Assembly (NCBI GenBank): GCA_008694505.1
Contig: VZDJ01000623.1
Location: forward strand, 16,549,754 to 16,613,753
DNA length: 64,000 nucleotides
Direction: 5' to 3'
DNA from: Cyanoderma ruficeps
Lineage: Eukaryota; Chordata; Aves; Passeriformes; Timaliidae
This document shows positions 50,687-61,400 of this stretch, piece after piece (position 1 is the stretch's first letter; each line of letters opens with the position of its first letter). The position numbers and the translations under genes were made by a program. The notes beneath the pieces are model-generated. The model was given only the letters and a program-made list of their open reading frames with translations, made no database searches and had not been told where the DNA came from.

Positions 50687-50733
50687 TGGCCACACAAAAC
50701 TAATAATAGAACTGATAGATTTTCAGTATTATG
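50687..50733 (+). repeat. second copy of the ~50-bp tandem duplication
   Basis: Starts TGGCCACACAAAACTAATAA like the copy before the LTR, with GATAGATT in place of GATGGATT, and ends TTCAGTATTATG against ACATATGTATTATG in the reconstructed first copy. Confidence 0.9.
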
Positions 50734-52865
50734 CTTAACAGAGGTCGAATCTACGAGCAAGTTAAAACAAAAGCAAGATGCAGAAACATAAGGACTGATT
50801 TCCACAAAATGTTTTATCTAGTAGAAGGGATATTGTGTGGACAAGTCTCTACTATGACTTTTAAGCCAGTTCAGCATCTTCACAGTGGCAGGACAGAGAC
50901 ATCTGACAGCATATTAGAGCATTCCAAGCACGTGATGCTTTTCAGTGTATGCAATGGGATAGATAAACTGATTAGGATGCAATCAGGAAAGAGTCATGCC
51001 TGAACGTTTTTCTCATATTTCAATTCATTTTTTCAATTCCTATTTTGAAAAAATATGATGCATCCCAGTATTTTCAGTTCTAGAGTTATCACACATCAGA
51101 CATCAAGAGGTCTGTTTTAGATGGTTAGATCTGAGGAGCATATCATATGTCTGATATAACATTTGCCTGTAGGTATTTTGCAAAGGACTCCTTCAAACCC
51201 TTCTGCATTTGCAAACCCACTTTTCATTACCCTCCTCCTCTGCAAGCCTGCTTAGTTTTCTTTTCATTGACTCTATGTATGTCTCATTTCCATTCTGCAT
51301 CTCCAGGGAAGCTAGCTGAGGACTGAAACAGCATTGTTTGCAGTGCACAAAATAGATTTCACCTTAACTTTTCCAGAAGACAAACCACACATACAATCCT
51401 ATATGTGCTAAATATATTGCTGTCAATATCTCCATAGCCTTCTCAAACCTTACAAAACAAGACTTCAAATATCACTCTGATTAACATAGGTTAAAAAAAC
51501 TGGTTTTGTAAAAGCCTTCCAGAGTTTTTGTGGAAAAGACCTTATCTTTCTGTATATTCTCAAATGTTAACAAGTTTAGTAGTTCCCAGCATGACTTCTT
51601 AAATTGATTTAATTTTTTTTGTTCATCTCCATTTACCTACTTTTCCATAAAAGAACACAGAATATATCCTGAATGCATGAATACATCATATGATATGAGC
51701 TACAAGGCGTGTTTCATAAGAAATATTCTTATTACATTCTAACATTTTCAGATGAGAAATTATTTGTAACATATTTACAGAATCAATGCTAACAGAAGCA
51801 ATTTGGAAGGTGGAAAGTGAATTGGGAAACTTTGTTTCCATATGTACTAGACAAGATGTGGTGAAATAAACACTACAATTATTAAACACCTTGACAATAC
51901 TGTCCTCTCATGTAGAAATGTGAATAAAATTCCTTTACTACTTAAATCCACAAATATCAACTATCAAATTCAATATAATAAGCTGGGAAAAATTCAGTGT
52001 TATAAAAACCTTAGTGTGCAAGCTTATAGGCCTAATATCTTCATTATTAAAGAAGGTTCTCTAAAATCAATGTCATTTTCATTTAACTTTTTTATCTTTA
52101 GAGTTAACACTTTAGAACTAATGAAAATTAACAAACTTCAGCAGCTTCTAAGCTAACATTCTGTGATCATCACAAGCTCTTTTCTTGACAGTCTCATCCA
52201 AAGAATCAGGATAAATGCTAATTCTTTGATTTTCATATTTTAGCAACTTGGCTCTCTTATCAGTTACCATTATATGGACTTTCTTATGAAAATGGACAGA
52301 AACGACAAATTAGAGACAGAGCTTCTTTAATATCTTGCCTTCTAAGAGGCACAAGTATGTGTCTTCTACTATTAAAAAATTACTTGTCTGGAGAACCAAC
52401 GAACAAAATAGTGTTGGGTCTGCAACAACACCTGCAAATTGTCTTTCTGTCTTGCCAATCCAATTTCCTTTGGTCTTACATTAGAAGCTGCTTAGTACCA
52501 TTAAATCTTTTGTCATTCCCATTAAAACATTGATTGGCTTGCTATCTCACTTCTTTAAAATTCCTTTTTTCCCCAACACTTCATCATAATGGACAGCAAT
52601 GCTTGAGGCCCCTATTAATCATCCTTAAGAATTAAACAGCTTTCCTAAGGTCAGGGGCAGATGCCTCCTCTATTCACATTTATGTTCCTTGAAAGCCTCT
52701 TTTTATCCTCAGTTCTACTGGTTGGTATAGAAATTATATTTTTTTATTTTTTTCCAGACTCCATCCAGAGTGTCCTTTCCGGACTTTTAATTTCCTTCTT
52801 CCTTTTTCTGTTCTTCCTGTCCTTTAGACCATGAACCTCAAGAGGACCCTTGTCAAAGAATAAGT
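50734..52865. other. AT-rich unique non-coding sequence
   Basis: No gene or repeat recognised. A 90-codon plus frame at 50731-51003 has no domain. Poly-T/A tracts are scattered. Confidence 0.5.
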
Positions 52866-52962
52866 GATTTGGATTGGAATGGATCTTAAAGATCATCCAA
52901 TTCCAACATCCCTGACATGGGCAGGGACACATTCCACTAGACTAAAGTCCTTCCAAGTTGTC
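52866..52962 (-). mobile_element. CR1 3' end fragment, minus orientation
   Basis: The plus strand reads as the reverse complement of a CR1 terminus: TTGGATTGGAATGGATCTTA, then AAGATCATCCAATTCCAACA, then GACATGGGCAGGGACACATT. About 97 bases, strongly 5'-truncated. Confidence 0.85.
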
Positions 52963-55289
52963 CTTCATTCCTTATGACCATGAAGGATGAATGTTCTAGC
53001 TTCAGCTTTTAGAGAAGCATTGAATAAAATGAAAAATCCATTATTTTTATTAAAATATAGTAAATAGTTTGCTAAAGAAAAGTAATTTAATGGAGAAGAG
53101 TACTCTTTCATTGACTGTATGTATCTAAAAAAATAAACCTATTCAAAATTTTGAAAAGAGAGTAGCAGAGTGATGCTGCAGAATGGTTATGATAAAGTGT
53201 TTTAGTCTACAAAGCTCTCTAAAAATATAGGCCAAAAGCCAAAAAAAGGTATTGGGCACTGTTTAGTTACAGGTTCCTTGTATCTGCCTGATCTCCCTTC
53301 ATGCTCCCTTCCCAGCTACTCTCTTTCTTGTCTCCCTCCTTTAGAGCTCCCACCAAGCCAACACACTATGCAAATTTTCAATGTACCAAAGGGGAACTCT
53401 CACCCCTCCCAGAGTCCTTCTGCTATATAAAACTGTGTACCATCTGCATTGTATTCTAATGTCTTAGTTTCCATCACTATAATTGGAGTATTTTCCTATG
53501 AGAAACCACTATACCAAGAAGTTGTCAGTCCATGACTGGTTTCTAAGGCTATCTTTTTCTGAGAATTTTGGCAAAAAAAAAAAAAAAAAAGAAATTCAGA
53601 ACAAAACCAAGAACTATCTGGAAATAGTTTTGTAATAACAATTCGTAAATTGCATTCATATTAAAAATAATGTGGAAAGCCCACTTTCAGAGTGCAGGGA
53701 ACAAGCCTGAATCTCACTGCAGTAAGAGAAAAAGCAGACTTCTTGTTGTTACTTATTTTTATTTTAGCCTTCACCAAAGGTGACAGTATCTCTGTGAATT
53801 TCATAAGCAGACGTCTGCAAGCTGTTCAGAATTGCAAATATATACGGTGAGCTTTCCAAAGCAATAACATCTTAATCCAGTGATTAGTCCTGCTGTTATC
53901 GCGGTGTTGGTTGTAAAAAAAAAGGAAGTTTTTAAAAAAATAAAAATTCCCAGAGCCCCTCCCAACTTTCTCATTTTTCTCAATTGTTTAGTTATCACAC
54001 AGAGCCTAATATTAGTAGGTCCTTTCTGTAAAGAACTAATATTTCTGCTAGAAGGTATGAACTCCTTCTTTGGTTGCCTTATATCAGAATTGCCCAAGCG
54101 CACAGTGCAGGGTAGTGGCCAAATCTTAGTCTCCTGAGTCTAAGGAATTACCGTGATCACCACTGACCAACCTGTTAGACCTGTGGATGCCTGAAAAGAG
54201 TGTGATGACTGGATAATACACACTACAGCTGTATAGCTTGTGGCCAGATGTAAGCCAGATGAGCTGGAAGCTAAATATGCACACTAGTGCCCCTGTACAT
54301 ATTTTTCTTTCAGAGGCATCAGAGGCACAGAACCAAGGCACTGCCCCATGATGTGTGACTTCCAGACCAGACTGGCACACACCTGTGACCCTCAGAGACA
54401 GGTGTCACGCCTGCAGCTGCCTGGTGCTGTTCTGGAATAAAAGCCAAAACATGCTGAACTATGATTATCAAAATGAACCAGACTGAAATTTAAATAATTG
54501 TATCTTATTGTAAAAAAATTCGGTAAGGTCCTTCTCACCCTTTATTGTACTTGTACAACTTGTATTTGTACCCACTGTTAATGAACTGTCAAGGATGACT
54601 GCACAGAATTTTCAGAAATGCAGACCCACAGTATAAGACACTACTGGAAAAGCCTTGATTGTGTGTTCTAAGGGCTGAGAATAAAGAAAGCACCCTCCAA
54701 TCACAGCTTTCCTGGATAATAACAAACCAAGAAATGTATCTGTAATGAAAGAACAGAAGATTGAAGTAATTTACATGAAAAGAGAATACCGTTTTTCTCT
54801 TCTTAAAATAGTTCACTATCTAAAAAAAAGGCAAAGCCATAATAAATGAAAAAAAGTCTTACATAAATGGAATGCCAGTGTTTTCAGTAGGACAATAAAT
54901 ATCCAAATACATTTTCTGTTTATTAAGTGTTCTGCAAGTTGCACTCTTTTTAAATTTTAAAATAAATATTTTAGGGTTTGTGCAATTAGGTAAGGAAAAT
55001 AAAAAGAACTAACATCGCCCTTGTTTATTGGATTCATTATGTCAAAATATTACATTATATTTGGTTATCTACAGATGCTGAGAGTAAATTTATGCTATTT
55101 CTGCCAATAAGTATGAGGATATTTGGAATCTGGGCAGCCAATACGCAAGGGTTTGTGGAATGATAACAAATAATAATGGAAAATACGTTTTTACTGTAAA
55201 TCAGAAGAAGATAAATTTCCAGATAGGGTTATCCATCTGGTATACTGCAGAGAAAGCTGCCTCCTGCCTTTACTGATTTGGGCCTTTTA
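52963..55289. other. AT-rich non-coding sequence with one GC-raised block
   Basis: No gene recognised. An A18 run lies at 53573-53590. Overlapping plus (85-codon) and minus (100-codon) frames at 53801-54137 have no domain. The block at about 54130-54450 is richer in GC and ends with GGAATAAAAGCC near 54434, a polyadenylation-signal context. It may be an old LTR or the 3' end of a transcript, but neither can be shown. Confidence 0.4.
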
Positions 55290-55710
55290 CATCTGAGCTA
55301 AGCATTTTCAAGGGTTCTGAATGTGTTTGTGGACCTACATCAACATGACCCCACCCAGGCACCCAGTGCTCAGGAGTCTCATTCAGCTCAGCCCTGGGCC
55401 CTCAGCTCTGTCGCAGATGTCCTTGTCTTCAGCCCTGGCCTTTGCCAGCCCTGGCTTGTTGATTTGACGTGAGGCATGACTTGCCACTTCCCATTTGTGT
55501 GCTGAGGGTTGGGCTGTTGGTGGAACCTACCCCTAAGCAGCTCTGCAGATCATCTTGCACAGATATGATGGGAAGATGTCCCTGGTGGTCAAGTTGTCAC
55601 CGTTTTCTGGGTTGTGGACAGCTCACACCTTGTCCTTCCTTGTTGAGGAACTCCAGCCTTGAAGCTTTGGACTACAATAAGGACTTTCCTGTTGAAATTA
55701 GTATTACTAC
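55290..55710 (+). mobile_element. possible decayed LTR fragment
   Basis: A GC-raised segment rich in CAGCCCTGG and CTCAGC blocks (55380-55460), running to CTACAATAAGGACTTTCCTG at about 55671-55690, where AATAAG could be a decayed polyadenylation signal. This texture resembles bird retroviral LTRs. Termini and target duplication were not found. A 98-codon plus frame (55469-55765) is unlikely to be coding. Confidence 0.35.
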
Positions 55711-56169
55711 GTACTTACAAGTAACAGAAGAAGGAAAAGTTCCCCAGCTTTTAGAATTGTTTTGAACTATAACAGAGTTGGCGACTTGTATTTTTATCCT
55801 ATTGCTTCTGCATGAGCAATGGTGTTATGATGCATAATCATGTATTAGCAAATAATCACAGAATCAGTATGTAGGCTTTGATTCTGAGAGCTATAAACTG
55901 CTAAGATATGTAGCAGTGAACACAAAGGAACAAAGACAGGTGTTACTAAAGACTTAAATATGCCCAAAACCAGACCTAAAACAATTCCTCACTTAAATTC
56001 AGAACAGTATTATAAAGTATAAAACTATTTACAATATTTATTTACTTGACTTACACAGTTTATTTGTGGTTCTGAGAATGCTCTGGTACATCACTAATCA
56101 AGTTGTTTTTCCTTCACAGTAAGACATTTTTTGATTTTCATATACTTTTTTATGATTTTTAAATACTTA
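55711..56169. other. AT-rich unique non-coding sequence
   Basis: No gene or repeat recognised. Confidence 0.5.
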
Positions 56170-56280
56170 TGGGGGTTTTTTGTTTTGTTTTTTGTTTGTT
56201 TGTTTTGTGCATTTTTTTGGGTTTTGGGGTTTTGTTGTTGTTGTTGATTGCATTTTTTTGTTTGTTTGTTTGTTTGTTTT
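56170..56280. repeat. G/T-rich low-complexity tract
   Basis: 111 plus-strand bases that are G or T except five positions (C 56210, A 56211, A 56247, C 56251, A 56252), with GTTTGTTTGTTT and GTTGTTGTTG stretches. A Phe/Val-rich frame across it is an artefact of composition. Confidence 0.9.
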
Positions 56281-57029
56281 CTTGAGGGTTTTCTTTTGCT
56301 ATGGGGTGAGTTTCATCTCCTTCCAGATATTTGTGGTTGCTGGTGGAACTTCAGACTCCAGTTCTTGACAAGGGGCAAGAGGGTTATATTGGGAGGCTAT
56401 CTTCTTTCCAGGAGGAACAGTCTTATGAGAGCGCCCCATAATTTTTTTCCTTTTCCATCCAGCAACTTCAGAAACTGTCAGTCAGTTCCAGCTAAAGGTC
56501 ATAGTTTCTTCAGGGAAGAAAAGATGTTTCAAGGAATATTAGATACGAGAGAGGCATCAGGGTTTGTCTGGTAGCTGGAGATCACATGCACTATTTGCTT
56601 TGGCTAGTGTTGAATCTGGCCAGGTGTCATACTGTGGCTGATGTGGATGTACAAATACCATAACAGCGAGCCTGTGGCCAAAAAGTCTTGTTATTTTAGG
56701 GTGAAGGCTTCCCTTGCATATTACACATGTAAAGCACCAATAGTCTGCATGAAGGGGCATGTAGGTCACTACTCTGCCAGGGGTGATGTGAGACATTACA
56801 CAGGGAGAATTTGCCAGCATAGGCATTGTCTTCCTCAATATCCAGCATCAGAGCTGTGCGATTTTGGATGAGAATCTCTAATCCCTATGGTACATGAAGT
56901 AGCCTAATTACTTTTTTTTTAACCTAATTAAGTTGTTTGCCTTCAAGGAGTTTGTTTGCCTCTTTGTTTGGTGACTATGTTTGGTGACAACATCGTCTCA
57001 TATCAGCCCATATATAACATAAAGCACAA
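56281..57029. other. unique non-coding sequence
   Basis: No gene or repeat recognised. Frames of 62-108 codons on both strands overlap each other and have no recognised domain. Confidence 0.45.
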
Positions 57030-57425
57030 AATCATGGAATGACTTGGTTGGAAAAGATAATAAAAGATCATCTGGCCCAATTTCATTTTTCTACTACTTT
57101 CATTAGATCAGGTTGTTCAAAGAGCATTTGAACACTTCCAAGGACGAGGCAGCCACACCTCTAGCCTGGATCAGTGTCTTGGCTACCTTACCATAAAAAA
57201 AATCTGCATTATGTCCAGTCTAAACTTATCTGCTTGGAGTTTAAAGCTATTGCCCCTTGTCCTGTCATTGTGGGTTTTGCTACAAAGTTTGTCCTCATCT
57301 GTCTTGTAGCCCTGTTCACACACAGGAAGGGGCTCTAAGGTATCCCCAGAGCCTTTTCTTTCCAGGCTGAACAACCCCAACTCTCTCAGTCTGTCTTAAT
57401 AGGAGAGGTTTCATCCCTCATCTGT
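57030..57425 (-). mobile_element. CR1 LINE fragment, minus orientation
   Basis: The plus strand reads as the reverse complement of the last 400 bases of a CR1 element: AATCATGGAATGACTTGGTT, AAAGATCATCTGGCCCAA, TTGAACACTTCCAAGGACGA, GCCCCTTGTCCTGTCATTGT and TCCAGGCTGAACAACCCCAA. It covers the end of ORF2 and the tail. The minus-strand frame at 57183-57380 reads GLFSLERKGSG, the ORF2-type motif also found in the 1.1 kb copy (GLFSLEKR), but it is interrupted. Old and inactive. Confidence 0.92.
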
Positions 57426-57766
57426 GAAAAGGGCAGGAGAAAAGACAAATGAGACAAAACTGGGATTTGTGGCAAGGTCAGTCAAGTTGCTTGCGCAATA
57501 TTAAACATCAATAAGTGAGAATCCAAGTGCTCCCATTTCCCTCTTTGTGAAGAAAATGACACTGTCACTTTGTTTTGCATCACACTACTCTGAATTTCTT
57601 GTCTTGAGTCATTCTGGGTGATTGATTTACTTTTTTATTAACCAAGTTAGTTGTCTTGTTGAGTTTTCTTTTTGTTTTGCTCATAATTTCTCTTAAAACC
57701 TCTGATTCTTCTGTCCAGGAGGCTTTTAAGAGCATATAGAAATCATTTTTTGGCACTTGTGTGGAG
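57426..57766. other. short unique segment between CR1 and LTR
   Basis: No gene or repeat recognised. Confidence 0.5.
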
Positions 57767-57772
57767 GGAAGA
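57767..57772 (+). repeat. target-site duplication GGAAGA (left copy)
   Basis: Perfect 6-bp match to 58482-58487 on the other side of the LTR. Confidence 0.75.
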
Positions 57773-58481
57773 TCTCAGGTTAGGCTTTTTCACCCAAGAT
57801 TCAGGTTTGAGAGAGTCTTTTGCCCTCTGAAATCTCTGAGCCAGACGTGAGAATGAAATGGAGTCTTCAAGGTCTTGTTTTTTCAAGGTTTCTCACATGT
57901 TTATCAATTCTTATCTTACAAGTTTCTCTATGCCTGGCCGAGATGTGAACAGCAGCTTGGACATGAGGCGACTCCCCCCCGTGATGGGAAGTCACTGCTT
58001 CTTATACTAATTATTACATATCTATTATTTACATTCACATACCAATTCCTACTAACTATACTAACAAGGTCGCCTTTACTCTGACCCAATCCCTTTGAAT
58101 CACCTTGTGCCACCATCACAGCAGGAGATGGTGGCCAAGGGAGAAGAAGAAGGACCCAGGGCACCGCCCTAAATCCTCCATCTTGTCCCCCATTCACATC
58201 CATTCTAAGAACCCCAAAACCACAAAATTTTCCACCCTGTGATAAGCTACACTACTGTCTTTCACACATTAGTGGCTTGTAATTCCTCTCTGTGTTGGAA
58301 GTTTTTCTCATGGACTGAAATCAAAGCCATTGTCTTCCTGGGCTCTGTGCCAGGGTCTACTACAAGCCCTCTGGACAGACTCCCTCATACAGATTTCAAA
58401 CCCTCTTGCTCAGGTCCCAGACCTCTCTGCCGAGGTCTGCGACCTTCCAGGGCAACCAAAGGGATGCCCTGGACTCTGACA
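57773..58481 (-). mobile_element. solo LTR, ERVK-like (709 bp)
   Basis: On the minus strand it begins TGTCAGAGTCCAGGG (58481 downwards) and ends CCTGAGA (57773). The expected end would be CCTGACA, so the plus-strand left terminus TCTCAGG looks like TGTCAGG with one substitution. It is flanked by perfect GGAAGA duplications; six bases is the usual length for ERVK-type (class II) elements. Repeated AGGTCT, GGGCATCCC and CAGAGAGG blocks in the 58360-58480 part fit a U3 region. No AATAAA is obvious near its 3' part. No internal retroviral sequence adjoins it. Confidence 0.72.
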
Positions 58482-58487
58482 GGAAGA
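58482..58487 (+). repeat. target-site duplication GGAAGA (right copy)
   Basis: Perfect match to 57767-57772. Confidence 0.75.
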
Positions 58488-61400
58488 TTCTCTTTAATTA
58501 TAAGTCGTAAAACACTTTCCATATGAAGGGAGGAATCCAATATTTATTGTAGCATTGCTTAAAAGTAGAGGCGGATGTAATGCCTTGACTGCAGTATTCA
58601 AAAAGACTCTTCTTCTCCCCACTGATTAAGGGTTCTGTTAGTTTTGTCTGAAGCAAATTATTTTAAAAATGAAAGAAAGTCTCCAAATTAGTATTTTTCT
58701 AATACCTACTTTAAAGTATAGAACCTCATGAGGAGTAAGCAAACTGTTATCTGAAAAACAACAAAAAACACCCCACCCCAATGCCTAAGCAAACCCTCAT
58801 TTTCAATATTGTAATTAATTCTTTCCTGTACTATGTAAGCAGCTATAGCTATTTAATCAAAAAATGACATTTCCTGATATTGGTTTGTTATTTGACTTCC
58901 AGCATTCCAACCAAAAAGTTTTCATTCTGCCATACTGTTCAAGAAGATGCATTCTGATAATTCAAGAGATCCAGAAGGGAAAATTTTCACAATCAAAGGT
59001 TTTGTCACTGTTTGATGCTGGATTTCCCCTCTTCTAAAGTAAGAGTACCTGGTTTTAATCAAGAGTCAAAGTTTTAGTAAAAATCTGGTTTACACAGACT
59101 TGCAGCAGAGGAATTAAATGTCAAAATTCATGACAAGGAGGGAACCCCGGATTTTTGAAATGGGATACTTTTAGTTCATGGGTCTGGATCTCCTGGGGTG
59201 AAGGTGTGGCAAAAAATGGAAACCCTGAAGCATTCCAACAGCTCCTCCAGTGCGACTCACTGAGTGTAAGATATCAGGGCAGACAAGCCATGCTCTCTAA
59301 ATGTAGCCTAGGCATCCTCATCTTCCTTGTACACACAGGTGCTTTACATGCAGTAACTGATACAGTGTTTTTCCACAGCATATATGTCCTAAGTGCCATA
59401 AACTCCAGCTAAAGTGACTTTTTCCCATTAAAAGAAAAAAAAATCATAATTTTTGAAAAAAATCATAATTTATGAAGCAAATGTGACATTTTAACTCGTA
59501 TTTGTTTTTTTATCTTACTGCAGAAGAGCATTGGTTTTGATTTATTCTGTGTACTAATCAGGTATTCAACCTCACTTCTAAGTGAAGCCCAGAAGTCCTG
59601 AGGAGTTTCCAGGCTGACTCTGAGCCACCTGCCTGCAGAGACACACAGCTCTCAAAGTCAGTGCTTCTTTCCTCAGCTCTCCCATTGAGTGATGCCAGGA
59701 AACAGAAGTTGCAGCATGCTCTGGCCCGAAGGAAACCTTGTGGCGGAGAGGGAATCGGGTACAAACCTGAGATGTGTGCAATATTTTACACTGTTTCAGT
59801 AAGAGTTTCTGTGCCTGCTTCTAATATAGATAGCCTCGTCTTCTGGTGGAATCATTGGAATAGAGGTTTTACAACAGGACAATAAAATTAATGCTGACAT
59901 GCAGTTAATTTGAATTAAGTCTCTTATTCCCAAGACTATGCTAGTCCATCTGGGGATCAGCAGTTCAGTGTACACATGACAATATCAGAAGAAAGCTTAT
60001 TACACTTCTTCTGCCTACTATTCTTGCCTGCCAGTGAGAAAATGAAATCCTCCTTTATCCCCAAATGTTCCTACTTTATCCCGAACTAACTGGCAAACTA
60101 CAAAAGCAAGCATCTCCTTTTGTTTGCTAGGGAGTAAACAGCATTTCTCCCTAGATGGTTCGGTATTTCTTGTGTCTTTGGTAACTGACACTACATTTGT
60201 AAATTATGATAAAATGTTTCAAAATAGGTGACTAACTGCAAATCACTTGAAGCAAACAAATTATTAATTTTAATTTTAATGGCAATATGTTTTGTTAGGG
60301 GTTTATATTAAGTGTTTCAAGAATTATCAATTTGTGTGGGGTTCTCCTTAGTTTAATTGTCTTGGTATTGAATAATTTACTCTCTCACACATTTCTATGA
60401 ACTACTTCAATATGTTTAAAAGCTGCAGCTTTTACTCCTTGTTCACATTAAGACAATTTAATTACCTGACCTTTCTACTTTCCTTTAAGACAACAGAATT
60501 AAGTGTTGCAATTATTTAGGTCTTTCAAACATTTTCACAGCCATGTATTGATTCCAATTAATGTTTCTTTCTGACTAGTTTTAGTTCACAGCAAATTGAC
60601 CTCTACATTTATTTTTTTTGTTCATTTATCTGAAAAGCCCATTCTTTTATTCTATGATTCTATGACTTATTTTTGTTTATTATTGTTTCTTTCCCTTTGT
60701 GAATCACCTTCCTTTGAAAAAATTCCGAGAAGAAAACTGTCTTGCTGATTTCATTGTATTGGAATTATTTGGGGTCAAAAAAACCTGATATTTTTTCCTT
60801 GAAGTTTTTGGGACATATCAGATACTTTAATTTATTAATGACCTCATGCGTCTTTCCAAGATTGGTTTTTTTCCCAATTTTACTAGTCCCTTAATCTCCA
60901 TTCTTCTGTTTATTATTTTACTCTACACTAGCAGTTGGAGGCTTCATCAAATTGAAGGCCTCGTGTTAAGAATTGGAAATGCAGTGCAAACTCTGTCCTT
61001 GGACCAATATCTGTGATGTTAAAGGACTTGTCTACTGTGTAATGAACATACCTAATGACGATTCTCATTAAGGTAGATTGTTCCTCCCAAGATGCCCACA
61101 TGGCTGTCACTTCTTCATAATATTATCTGCAACTTATCAAAAAATATTCAATAATGTGAATATTGAGGAAGTTGAACTACAAGCTTCATATATTTAGACG
61201 CGTATTACCATCAAACTGGCACAAAATCATACAGGTAATCTGCATCAAAAGGGAATTGAACCTCAGCCAGAACTTCAAACTATTGAAATTATGTGTAGAA
61301 TTTCCTGTGTGCTAATCAAATAATTTTTAAAAATTTTGTTGGATAAAACAATGTAGATAGGTGGAGCTATTCTTTTTTTCCCCCAAATTAAAATTTGGCT

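Noticed and set aside
53801..54137. Overlapping 100-codon minus and 85-codon plus frames
   Set aside because: Both strands are open over the same bases with no domain, which fits chance.
60649..60666. TTCTATGATTCTATGACT as another CR1 end
   Set aside because: Matches the terminal repeat style of CR1, but no CR1 body is recognisable upstream and the string is too short to stand alone.
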